Shown in pieces: positions 12,123 to 24,153 of a stretch of DNA of 64,000 bases. The translations under genes were made by a program, and so were the position numbers. Origin of the DNA: Anaeramoeba flamelloides (lineage: Eukaryota; Metamonada; Anaeramoebidae); contig JANTQA010000015.1 of the NCBI GenBank assembly GCA_027625915.1, forward strand, positions 4,431,001 to 4,495,000. Direction: 5' to 3'. Each line of letters begins with the position of its first letter. Within the stretch, counting starts at the first letter, position 1. A model generated the notes under the pieces. That model searched no databases, was not told where the DNA came from, and saw only the letters and a program-made list of their open reading frames with translations.

Positions 12123-12620
12123 ATACAACAGTTTCAGCTATACGGTGAAAATTTATAAGAAATAGAAATTGGTTGTCTATTATAAAATTGTGTTTTTTGA
12201 AATAGAAAATTCAATTTCTATCTTAAGATCAAAATTTCAACTTCTCTTTCTTCATTAGAGTAATTTTTTTTTTGTAAAAACAAAGACAAAAATTAAATTT
12301 TCTCAATAAAAGAAATCACAGAAATCACAGAAACCATGGAAAGTATTTTTCGATCTTTGTTTTAAATTGTAAAAACCTGAGATTTTAACATTTTTGAAAA
12401 TTAAAGATCCACGCTAATGTAATTATTTTAATGAATTTTTTTGTCAATTCCAAAAACCAAAAAATGGATAACTTTTTTTTAATCTTTTATTACAAATTTT
12501 ATGGTTTATGATGTTCTTTCATAACCCTTTTACGATTTGTTCTACAAAATAAAATTTCAGAATAGAAAATCAATTTCTAGGGTCATATAAATTTTCGCGG
12601 TAGGGCTGGAACAACTGTAT
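12123..12620. mobile_element. Mariner-like MITE, family H, copy 1
   Basis: The left end (ACAACAGTTTCAGCTATACG, then GGTGAAAATTTATA) and the complement of the right end (ACAGTTGTTCCAGCCCTACC, then GCGAAAATTTATA) match as imperfect terminal repeats of about 55 bp, including the inner AGAAATTG..TCTATT block. Both ends abut TA. A second copy is at 34355-34870. No protein is encoded, and the TA flanks suggest a Tc1/mariner-type mover. Confidence 0.5.
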
Positions 12621-14008
12621 TAATTATTACAAAGGGGGTGTGATTTTGTCTTATTTTTTTTTTGGTTCTTTTTGTTTTTGAATTAAATCAACGTCTCCAG
12701 TCATGACTTAGAGGAGAGTGTCTTCTCGAATTGTTTGTGGAACAACATGATCTATGCCAAAAGTACTTTGCATTTTTAATACTTTTTTGATAAAATTTTT
12801 TTTGTTTGGATTGTTTCTCTCAAAACACAATTTGTTATATCAGAAATATTTGTTTAAAGGTTGTAGGAAAAGAAAAAAAAAATAATAATAACCTTCCATA
12901 ATTATGATTTTAAACTCAACAAATAAACTAACAAAAAATAGAATCTTAAAATAATAATTTTAAAGATATTTTATTTATGTAATGGAATAAGGACTTGAGA
13001 AAATAAAATTGAACTAAAAAAATATTTTTTTTATTCTTCGAAGTGGCTGGCTGAACTTGATTAACAAACTTGAAAAAAAAATACCTAAAATTCTTTTGAA
13101 AATCCATATTATGAGATCAAAAGAAGAAATAATTTTTAATTCAAACTATCAAAAAAATTAATAATTCATCTCAACATTTTAAAATCTTTTAATCTTTATC
13201 TTATGAATCACAGAAAAAATAAAACAAATCAAAATATTGTTTTAATTGGAAATACCAAGGTATAATTGAAATGTTAACTTTGAGATTATTGAAAACTTGA
13301 ACATTTTAAGTTTGAAATTGAAAATGAAATTGATTTTTAATGTAAGAATTTTAATAGAGAGGCAACATTGATCTTTTTCACACTTGAGTAGAATACAATT
13401 TTCATCCAAAGTGCAGATATTTATTTTTCAAAAACAAATTTACGTTCAATTTTTTTTTTTTTTTTGGAAAGATTTGATTTAAATGAATTGATAAAAATCT
13501 TTGATACTAACTGAAAAAAAAATAATGAACTTGAAAAAAAAAATAAATTTAATTTTTATAAAATATAATATTAATAAATAAAAATTTTTTTTCTCAGATA
13601 TCTTTCTGAAAAGGAATCTCAAATATTTTAAAACCAAATCCTTTTTTAGAAAAAAATATTTTGACTAATTTGTTTAATTTCTAGATTAAAGAAGTAACAA
13701 GTATATAAAATTAAAACTTTAACTTTTAAAAAAAAAAAAATAGAAACTATTTCATAATCTGAATTGCTTAAATTTTAATGACGAATCAACTATAAATAAT
13801 ATTAAATTATCTTTATTTATTCAAAAAATAATGTTTTTAGAACTTCAATATTGATAAAATTTTCAAAACATCTTAAAAAAATTTCGAGGACTACTTAAAA
13901 ATTAAATTATGATAAAAATTAAACACCAAATTTCAAAATAAAAAAAAAACATTTTTACTTTTTTTCTTTTAATAATAACTTTATAATAAATAAAATAAAA
14001 TAAAAAAG
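12621..14008. other. AT-rich stretch, possibly 5' intron or intergenic
   Basis: Poly-A/T-rich DNA. If the reading frame at 14009 is an internal exon, part of this stretch would be an intron and the first exon lies here or further left. I could not identify that exon. Confidence 0.3.
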
Positions 14009-14094
14009 AATATGAAATTGCATATCTTAAATGGGGAGAAGTAGTTCTAAACACGACTAAAAAGCTACCACCTCATCCATCCCAATTTGTTCAG

Positions 14095-17000
14095 ATGTAT
14101 GGATTAAAAACGGCACTAGAAAAGGAGAAAAAAGAACAGGAAAGGATAGGAAAAGAAAAGGCAAGGTTATTTAAAGAATCTATTAAAAAAAAAAAAAAAA
14201 CAACTACAGTTACAGGAACAAACAATCATTTTATTTGGTTACAACAACTAGAAAGAGAATTAAAATCGTCAATGAGTGTTTCGGGTATTGAAGCATTAGA
14301 TGATTTAATGCTGCGAACATATGGGAAAACATATAGAACAATCTTAGGAGAAAAAGAAAAACAGAAACAGAAACAGAAACAGGAAAAAAAGGAGCAATTA
14401 AAAAAAAAAAAAGATAATTCCAACACAGATTTAATGCTACAATTATCATTTAACCGAGAGCAAGCAACAAAATTAGGAACAATGTTTGAAAATGAAAATT
14501 ATGGTTTGAAGGGTAAAGAATTATTTAAGAATTTAGATCGAAAAGTTCAAAATAACCTTGATGATGGAATTGATAAATTAGTAAAAATTATAAAGCAAAA
14601 CGAATCCTATTATTTATCTCAAACAAAGCCACTGATTGGTAAATTTAAGGGGAGGCTGCCAAAAGATACTGTTATCCAATCTGGAAGAAAAAAAAAAAAA
14701 AACGAAGGAAGCTCTCGAGATGATATTGTCAGCACATCTTTATCAAATTTCAGTTTAAGAAGAACAGATTTAACTGGGCCAATGATTGCCAAATCAATGG
14801 ATTGTCCAAATGAAATAAAGAAAAAGCAAGTTATTTTCAGCTTATTGGATTATCAAACCAATGATCCAATTAAATTAAAAAAATTAAAGAATGAAAAAGG
14901 TATTGTTAAAAAATTAAAATCTGAAATACAAAAAATTACTTATAATAATCGATTAGAAGGCTTTGAAGCGAGGTGTAACCCCAAAATATTTTTAACCAAA
15001 TTTATTCAAGAACAAAAAAAAGAAATTTATAAAATTGTTACAGAGGCTGAAAATTTATCGATACCACATATTAAACAAATTTTATCGAATGAAATGCTAT
15101 TAGATACTTTTAATGACACTTTAAATGAATTTTTTTATTACGAAAATAAAGAAGTTTCTTATCTACAATTATTTTTACAATTGATTAATCCTGATAATTT
15201 CCATCAACTTTTAGATTTATATATGGAATCTTCTACTTTATTGACCCATTCAAAAGTAATTTTTTTTTTTTTTTCTCTTTTTTTTTCTCTCCTCTGATTA
15301 CATATATTTATATCTATCTATCTATATATATATATATAATATTATATAATTAAAAATTATTTTTAATTATTATTTCAATAATAAATGACAAATAGTTGGC
15401 GTCGTTTGTATGTGAAGCATTGCAGTCTAATAGTTTTAAAGAGATTCTAGAAAAATATATTCAAGAGCAAAATATAAAATATTTATATTTAATATCTCAT
15501 TCTATAAATTTCTTTTCAGAAATGCCTATTTCAATTTTCCCATACCAGCCAGAAATCTCTGAATTAATCAAGCATATTTTAAATAATGATATATCCACAA
15601 TCGAAAAAAATATTTTTGTACATTATTATATGAATATTATTTCAAAAAGTATTCAAAAGTCTGATAGTTCGATGGCGTATGTATCTGTCTCTAATCAGAT
15701 TCAACAGATGTTAAATAAAATTAAGCAATCATTTGCCAAAATCTGTGATGAGCATGAAACCTTTTTATCAGAATCAATATACAAAGGCATTTCTTGCAGA
15801 TCATCAAAAGTATCTGCATATTTTACTTTTATGTTAATTTATTTATTAAAAATTGATGATAAGAAATTACTGGATTTATTATTATCACCCAAAACAGGAT
15901 TAATTCAAAATATTAGAAAATTGTCAACAACAAAATTCCAACATGTAAGATTTGCATGTTCGCAATTTTTCGAAATAATGAAAGAAAATGAAGTTTGGAG
16001 TAAGCACATTTTTGAAACTTCAGTCTTTGATAAAAATATTATTCTCAACGATTTGTCACCTCCACCAAAGCCAAAAAGATTAGACGAAGATGAAAAAATA
16101 CAGCCACCATTCATTGCAACGTTAATACATAATTTTATAATTGGCAGTTTGAATAAAATCAATATTTATAAGGATAACGATGATGATGAAGATCAAAAAA
16201 AAAAAAAAAAAAAATAATGATGCTTTCCAATATATGCTACAACCAAATTTATTTTTTGTCTTATTGGATCACTTAGAAAAACTGTGTAATGAAAAATTTT
16301 CAAATCAAACTTTAGAATTAATTTCAAGTATAATAGCAAAATTCATTACAATTTTTAGTAAATTAAATAGGATAGAATATGGGAAAGTAAATACCGTTAC
16401 CAAAAATATGAAGGCGTCGAAAAAATCAAGGGTGGTCATCGATCTTAATTTAGTAAAGCAAATAATGAAAATAGTTAAAAATGCTTCATCTAACCATTAC
16501 CTGGTCAAATCACATTTATTATTAGTCATTTCCCACTTGATCAGGCCACATGATATCTTCCCGGCATTTAAAGATGATGAAAGCTTTTATACAGATCTGC
16601 ATTCCATCACTAGAGATTCCAAAAAACCGCTTTTAGTTAAGCAAGCATGGAAACTACTTGAGGAATCCATTTATTATCATGGCGGAATGATCGACAAATG
16701 GAAAAATAGTAAAATCTTAATCTCATTCTTTGAGCTCTTGAATTCCAAATCAGTGTATGTGCTAATTTATGCATTGCAAACCTTTTATAAAATCTTTGAT
16801 ATGGCAGACCATGAAAGTAGAAGGTTTGAAAAGGGCAAATATGCAACTAGAATTAGTGAAAGGGATTCTTTAAAATCAATGGAAAAGGATTTGAAATTGT
16901 TAGCAAGCATTTTTGATGAAAAATTTGTCTTTGTTAAATTAAATATGATATATCAAGGTAGTGGCAAATCAGAATCAGGAATGGTTTTTGTCAATTTAGC

Positions 17001-17304
17001 AAAAATGTATAATGAAATCATCAATAACCCCATTTGCTCCAAGATTTATAAAAAGAATATTAAAAAAGATGAATACAAAGAAGGCCTGGCATTCTTTGAT
17101 GACCTTATTACGGGATTTCCAGATGTTCCTAAAAAAAAGAAAAAAAAGGGTTTAAAACCAAGTTACTTATCCAAGGGTAAAATATTTCAAACACCCGCAA
17201 AGGGTAAGGTTGCGAAAAAGCCAAAAACTCCTAAAAAATCGAAAAAAACTCCAAAGAAAAAATCTTCCAAAAAAAAATCCAAAAAAAGTAAAAAGAAAAA
17301 ATAA
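14095..17304 (+). CDS. Large helical, Lys-rich-tailed protein, likely nuclear; poly-A frame break
   Basis: Coding exon 14095-15255, a 140-bp GT-AG intron (15256-15395, phase 0), then coding DNA from 15396 to TAA at 17302-17304. Inside the second exon a run of 20 A (16195-16214) changes frame. Removing one A joins the two halves (...DEDQ-K-run-NNDAFQ...) into a protein of about 1,015 residues. The N-terminal third is charged coiled-coil-like (EKEKKEQER, KQKQKQ), the middle and C-terminal regions are Leu/Ile-rich amphipathic helices resembling HEAT/ARM-type solenoids, and the last 50 residues are Lys/Pro/Ser-rich (KKPKTPKKSKKTPKKK), as in nuclear or nucleolar proteins. I do not recognise the family. 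The frame stays open, with plausible protein, upstream of the ATG to about 14009 (KLPPHPSQFVQ), so a 5' exon may be missing and the start is uncertain. Confidence 0.6.
16195..16214 (+). repeat. Poly-A tract (20 A) in coding sequence
   Basis: Encodes the Lys run after ...DDDDEDQ. The upstream frame stops at TAA 16215-16217; the downstream protein continues one base shifted. This is the only frame break in the gene. Confidence 0.8.
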
Positions 17305-17645
17305 TTTTTGTTTTTATTTTTTCGTATGTCAGTGACGAAAAAAGTACTAATTATCATTTATTTTATTTTAAAAAGAAAAAAATATATCAAAAAACAAATT
17401 TATTTTTATTATCATCGATCTTTTATTTTAATTTTATATTCATATAATAAATTAGTGATTTTTTATTTTTATTTTAATTGAAACCCTTTTTATTTTTATT
17501 GAAAATCTTTTTATTTTTAAAAAATAATTTTCTCTTTTCAATCTTTTTAACACTTTGAAAGAATCTATTATTTTTTTTTTTTTAATTATTAAATTTTTTT
17601 TTTTTAATAATGTATTAAATTTTGAGATAGCAAATATATTTTTAA
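17305..17645. other. Spacer after the Lys-tailed gene
   Basis: AT-rich, poly-T runs, nothing recognised beyond a probable 3' untranslated region. Confidence 0.4.
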
Positions 17646-17649
17646 GTGA

Positions 17650-18165
17650 TCAGTCTTACATGAAAACAGGGGAAATAATGAAAATATGTTAGTGGTGATA
17701 TTCTCTACTTACGAATTTTGGAGATATGCCAAGTGTCAAAATATTCTGATCTTCTCAGGAACACAGAATAAAAAATTTTTTTTTTCAGGAAATGAGATCA
17801 AATTTTTTTTTCTATTTTATTAATGAACAAGTAAATGATTTAAATGGATAAGAGTCGATTTTTTTGAAAATTCTAGTAATATCTGGGATAACAAAATCAA
17901 AAAGAAAATTTTATCAAAATTGGTTCATTATTAAAGAATTTCCAAGAATAAAAATGCTAGGAATATTGTTTCTTTAAAATATTAATTATAGGGGTTTTAT
18001 TTCAAATAAAATATTTTCTATTCATTTTTTCAAGAAATTTTATGATATAATTTATTATTTTGCCTCCAGTCTGGTTTGGATGAAAACACTAAAAAAAGTT
18101 ACTGGTAATAATAGTATCTTCAAGTACATAGATTTTCCAGAATTTAAAAGAATAGAGTCAAATTA
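17650..18165. repeat. Partial arm of the large inverted-repeat element
   Basis: AAAATATGTTAGTGGTGATA, followed by TTCTCTACTT, then AAGTGTCAAAATATTCTGATC, corresponds to the left arm at about 3630-3700. A fragment of family C (GATTTTCCAGAATTTAAAAG) follows at about 18125. Decayed, no coding potential. Confidence 0.45.
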
Positions 18166-18169
18166 AGAA

Positions 18170-19015
18170 TATTACAAAATTATTTTGAATGAAAAAAAAA
18201 ACCAAACAGTAAATTAGTGGTAATTTTGTTGAATCGACTCTATTCAATAATAAAATAAGAATAATAAATAATAATCGACTTAAGTTTTTTTTTTTTTTTT
18301 TCTCAATATTCCCAAACTTCTTCCATCTTTTTTAAATAATGAGATCTGTTAATATTAAATACTTTTTCAAATTCCTTTTTTGTAATTTTAGTTATTGTAA
18401 TAAAGTGATAATATGATTTTTCTAAAATGGAAGTTGTTTATTAAATGGATTTCATTTTCTTTTGACTGGTAAAAATAGGGTAATTGGATTTGAGATGAAA
18501 AAAAGTATAGCGGAATTTCACGTTTTTTCTTTTTGGTTCAAGTTTATTAACTTTTAAAACTGGATTTCTTGACTTTTTTGTATCACTCTTTTTGAAAATA
18601 AGCATGTATTTATTATCTTTTTTTTTCATATGGCAGATCCAAAAGCCAGTCTATTAAAAGTACTTGTCAAATGGATAAAATTAAAACTCTAATTTTAAAA
18701 TAAAAATTTAATAAATTGAAAAGTAAAAAATTTTATAAAGTTTCAATATAAATAATGATAGAATAAATTTCTATACTGAAAATAATTTTCATAAAAGTTT
18801 TGATTATAAAACAACTTCTCTTTTGAGAATAATAATCAAGCACAATAAAATATTTTATTTTGATATTGTGAATTAACAAAAGTCTAATTATGATTCATTA
18901 AATAGCTTTAAAATTTCTCAAAAAGAAATACATAAATTAGTAAATAGATTCTAAAAAATAATAATTTATATTCCATAAAACAGCAATTTGATCCTTTTAA
19001 TTATTAATGTTAATT
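18170..19015. other. AT-rich intergenic DNA
   Basis: Contains a 62-codon minus-strand frame (18441-18629) of low-complexity Lys/Asn composition that I do not accept as a gene. Otherwise nothing is recognised. Confidence 0.3.
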
Positions 19016-19019
19016 ATAT

Positions 19020-19220
19020 AATAAAAAGATCAAAATTTTCATTCAGTTTTCCAAAAGAGCCACACCTCAAGAATTAAAATAAATCATCAAAAGTCATCAA
19101 TTATAAAAAGTAAAATATCAATTTAAGCCGAAATTAAGAATTAAAAATTTGGAATGTTTACAGGACATTAAAATCAATTATTGGAAAGCTGAAGGAAAAT
19201 TTTTATCTATTTATTTTGCA
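19020..19220. repeat. Dispersed repeat family F, copy 1
   Basis: AAAAAGATCAAAATTTTCAT..CAGTTTTCCAAAA at the left and TTGGAAAGCTGAAGGAAAAT at the right form imperfect inverted ends. Internal AAATCATCAAAAGTC matches the copy at 38460-38760. It lies upstream of the U2A' start. Confidence 0.5.
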
Positions 19221-19445
19221 AAAAATTGGAACATAAACAAGCTTTTTTTAGCTCATAATAAAACTAAATAAGAGAACATTCCATTTAAAAATATTAATTT
19301 TAGCTGTACCTTCATTCTCATCAATTACCCATTAAAATGTATTCTTAAATAAATACTCTGACATTTTAAACTTTATAAGAATGTTACTGTTTTAATTTAG
19401 CAAATAGATGTAACCATGATTTATTTTTTTCATTTTTTTCTAATC

Positions 19446-22400
19446 ATGTCTGGCCTTTCTGTAGATTTAATTCTTTCTGCACCTAGTTTTAGAAATCCTT
19501 TAAATGAAACTGAATTGTGTTTACGAAGTCATAGAATTCCAATGATCCAAAATTTAGGTGTGACACTTGATCAGTATGATTGCATTGATCTTTCAAACAA
19601 TAACATTTCAAGACTTGAAAACTTTCCTTTGTTACAAAAATTAAGATCTTTGTTTGTGTGCAATAACAACATCTCAAAAATCGATCCAATATTATCAAAA
19701 AACCTACCAAACCTCCATACTCTCATTTTAACGGGGAACAGAATCCAAGAGTTATCACAATTAGAACATTTGTCTGGTTTTAAAAAATTGGAAAGAATCT
19801 CTCTTGTGAGGAATCCTATTTGTCAAGAAAACAATTATCGTTTATTTTTAATCCACAAAATCCCCTCTATAAAATACATTGATTTCCAAAAAGTAAAACT
19901 TAACGAAAGAAAGAAATCCCAAAGCATGTACTCAACAACACCAAACCAACAAAATGAAACAATTTCAGAATTCGATCCAAATAAGGATAATCAAATTTTG
20001 AATACAATCGAAGTAATTGTTGCTTTTTTTTCTTTTTCTTTTTATTTTTTTTTGTGTTTTTTTTTACTTATTTTTTTATTTTTTTGTTGTTCTTTTTCGA
20101 TCATTTTTATTTTTTTGACTTATTTTTTTACCAGAACATTCCAATTTTTTTCAAACCAAACAAAGTCAAAAAGTCTTTGTTTTTTCAAATTTAACAAAAG
20201 ATCCGATGAAATTTCAAAAATAAATAAAAAAAAAAAGAAAAGGAAAATAATAAAAAAACAACAACAGGATATTAATTTTTCAATTATAACTTTGTTTGAA
20301 TTAAACCAGTTTACTGAATGTTTTGTTCTTTTATAAAACAAAAACGTTAAATTTTTTCATACTATTCCAGCATCTTCTTGAATGTTTTACTGAATAAAAT
20401 TCTTATGGTTTTTCAAGATTCCAGATCAAGAATCAATTTTTACAAGTAGGTTAATCGTTTTCCAATTTCTTAAACAATTTAAGGATCCTTTTTTTTTTGA
20501 ATCAACCAAAGAGCGTGAAGAAAGCAAAAAATCAAATAATCTTTCAAAATTATTTTTGAAAATTAGTCACCATCGTATTATAAAAAAACACCAAGTCCAA
20601 ATTAATAGAAAATAATCCAAAAATTAATAATCGTCAATAATAAAAACACTGTCTTTTTTAAACCAGTGGTTAACCCCGTAGTGAATTATTAATCCCCTAT
20701 TAAAAATTCAAAATGAAAAATTATAAGAAATACTGTGACTTTCCCCTTCCACTACACTAGTATGAAGAAATAAAAGTGAAAAAAAAAAGTTAGACAAAAC
20801 TATAATTTCAATTATCATTTCGTCATAGTTAATTGAGCTTATCCACATTATAACCAACATCTCAGTTCTTAAAAATCTTGAGGGTGTTGTATTTATTGTT
20901 ATTAATATAACTACGATTTTTAAAAGTCTCTAGTCTAGAAAAAAAGGTCTATTTTGGGGTAAAAAATTTTAAATGGATGAAAAAATGCTTTTTCTTTAAA
21001 TTCAACTTTGGGATATTTTTTTGAAGAGGTAATAACTAATAGTTTTGAAAACACTCTACTCATCTAAAAAAACTCAAATACGGAAAAAAAATAACTGATG
21101 ATAAATATTGAAAGTGTCCTAGGTTTTCCAGAATTCAAAAGAATCGAGTAAAATCATTGATTTTATTCTATTCTTTTAAATTCTGGAAAACCTAACGAAA
21201 AGTGTCCGTAGAGTGCCTAGCTTTTCCAGAATTCAAAAGAATGGAGAAAAATCATAGATTTTACTCAATTCTTTTAAATTCTGGAAAAGCTAACAGCGGT
21301 TTTTTTTAATTTTTGAAATAAACCGAAAATTTCTATAAATTTTCGGTTTATTTCAAAAATTAAAAAAAACCTAACGGAAAATCAAAGAAAAATTATTTTT
21401 TTCCAATTTAAAAGAACAAATAACACTTTAATAGTCAAAATGATAGGTCCCCTATTTGAAAAATATTCCTAGATTTAAAATACATTTAACATATAATAAA
21501 ATGAACTCTTATCTAGAAGCAAAAAAGTTTTCAAATTTTTTAATATTAAATTGAAAAAAAAATATTAATAGAACCTGGAAAATTGGATTTTCCAACTTAA
21601 ATAGTAAAATATCTTGAAAAATATTTTTTGATAAAAGATCCTTTATTAACCAATAGTGTTTATTATAATTGAAGTTAGTAAAAAGGGTAAAATTAGCAAA
21701 TATTTAATTTTTTTTTGAAAAAATTTTTTCATGATCGTGTAAAGAAATAATACACAAACAAAATCAAAATTTAGATGTTTGAAAGAGAAAGTAAAAACAT
21801 ATTTGATACCAGATAATAAAAAAAATGATTTATTTTTTTTCATTATAAAATGGCTGTAAAGTTTAGAATTTTCAAAAATTAAATTTGGTATTATTCTTTT
21901 TTCTAGTAAACTTAAAATAATATAAGAAAATTAGATTGATTGTTAGAATTAAAATAGAATTCAAAACATCAAATGAAACAAAATTTTAAACATGTATAAT
22001 TTTCAAAATTCGAGATTTAATCATAAATCTTCGTAAAATTAACTTTTTTTGGAATTTGCATTCCTATTGTTTTTTTCTTTTTTATGTGCAATTGGCTTTA
22101 AGGGATCAACAATAGGTATTATTATCATAGTTTGAGTAATTTCAGTTTCAGGTATTCTTTATTGATCAGAGAAAAATAAGAAGAAAAATATTTGGAAAAT
22201 TTTCCTATTTACAATCGTTTTACAATTAAAAAAATGAATCATTTTTTTTGTCATCCGTGTAGAAAAAAAATCTCGAGATCCAACTTTTTCTTTTTTATTG
22301 TTTAATTAAAAAAACTTCATCAAATTCTCCTAATAATCAAATTTTTTTGGAATAAATAAAATAACTATTCAAGATTTAAAATACTAATTAATCGTAACTT

Positions 22401-24120
22401 TCAATTGGATTTTATCGGTTTACAAATCTTATAAACTATTTGTCAATGATTATAACCCATTATAAATAACAAAAAAAGGCACTATTTATTCAAAAAAGAT
22501 TTTTATTTATTTATTTTTTTATTGTTTAATAGTGGGTTTTTTAAATCCTCTTGTTTGCACTATTTCTTAAATCTTTCGTTTAAAATTATTTTAAAAAAAT
22601 ATTTCTTTAATGATGTTTTTATAATTAAAAAATATTTTATCTTGAATATTTTTCTCTCTTTTGATACTTTAGCGATTTAATTTTTATTTTTAAATTAAAA
22701 ATAAAATCTAAAAAAAAAATTCAAAAAAAAGTTTACTATAAATTTTGGAATAAAATTTCTCAAATTATTAATAGTCTGAAATTATTGGAAAATATTTGAT
22801 ATTCTTGTAATGAAATTTTTCGTATTTTATAAAAAACACTTTATAAAAATAAAGAAATTTTTGAATTCAAAATACTTTTGAATTTAATAATTCATTATAA
22901 ACTCTTTCCCAAAATTTTAGGCACATGGATTTTTTAATTAAGCAAAATTCTTTCTTAACATTCCATCTTATGAAGAATAATATTAAAAATGTATATTTCG
23001 TGTCTTTGGGTATTGTTTAATTTAATATCTTTTGTTACTTGAAAAATCTTAATAATTATAATAATAATTTAGATTTAAAAAATGATGTGTAACATTTTTT
23101 TTGGGAATAGGAAATCTTATTTTCGTTTTTCTTTATTTTACTGTCAAATATAAAATCATTGTTTTTTTTTTTTAAAAATTAAAAGCTTTGTTAAAACTTC
23201 CAGTTATATTTTATTGTTTTGTTCTAAATAATTGTTATAGTCTTTCCAAGGCTACCGTGAATTTTTTTATCAAACAAGTTTCATATTTTTATTTTTTTTT
23301 TTTCAATCAAAATAAGAAAGCTGATTTTCTGAAAAAAAAAAATGAATAAAAATATTAAACTTGTTTGTGAAAAAAATTTCACTGTAGACTTGGACGGATG
23401 TATAAATTCTAAAGAATTGTTTTTTCTTCTTCCTAACTTCGTCTTTTTTGAATTTTTTTTCCTTTTTTTTCATTTTTTGAAAATTATGTTGCTTTTTGAA
23501 ATTGTTTTGGTAATAAAAAAAGGGTAATATTTGAACGATCTTTTGGATCTAGAAATTGTTATTTTTGTTTTATTCATCTGAATAATGTTTCATGAAATTA
23601 AATAAAAAATTATCTTGAAAATAATTCACTTTATAAATTAAAAGGTAAATTAAGTAATTTGAATTTTTTTAAATGGATGGAAAAAGAATAATGAAAAAGA
23701 TAAAAGGGTAAAAAAAAAAATGATAAAATATTTTCCAAAATGTCGCTCTATACGTATCTAGAACTTAAAATAATGACAATTTGATCTGTTTTATCATTTC
23801 TAGAGTTTCTCTTAATTATGGAAAATGATTTAGTTTGAAAAAAAAATTTAATTTAAAACTTTTTTTATAATTCTTAAGAAAAAATACATTTAAATTAATT
23901 TATAAGAGCTGACAAACTATTTTTTCCAATTGTCAAAATTATAAATCAAACAAATTAAACGAATTTAAAAAAGTGATCAAATTATTATTTTGATCTGAAA
24001 ATTCGTAAATTTTCCAAATCGAAATAATAATCAAAAAAAGACTAGATATATATATATCCGATAATTACAAAAACTTAACACCATCTAAAGGCAATAGAAT
24101 TTATATTTGATTTTTTTAAA

Positions 24121-24153
<33 letters not shown>

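Noticed and set aside
20135-20194. Alternative second exon for U2A' (acceptor ACCAG at 20134, then a 19-codon tail)
   Set aside because: Splices in phase but encodes a Phe/Lys-rich tail unrelated to U2A'. The exon at 28272 matches the family C-terminus and length.
23342-23527. 61-codon plus-strand frame beginning with a good ATG
   Set aside because: The first 30 residues look protein-like but the rest is Phe-rich poly-T translation. No splice partner was found, and it lies in an intron.
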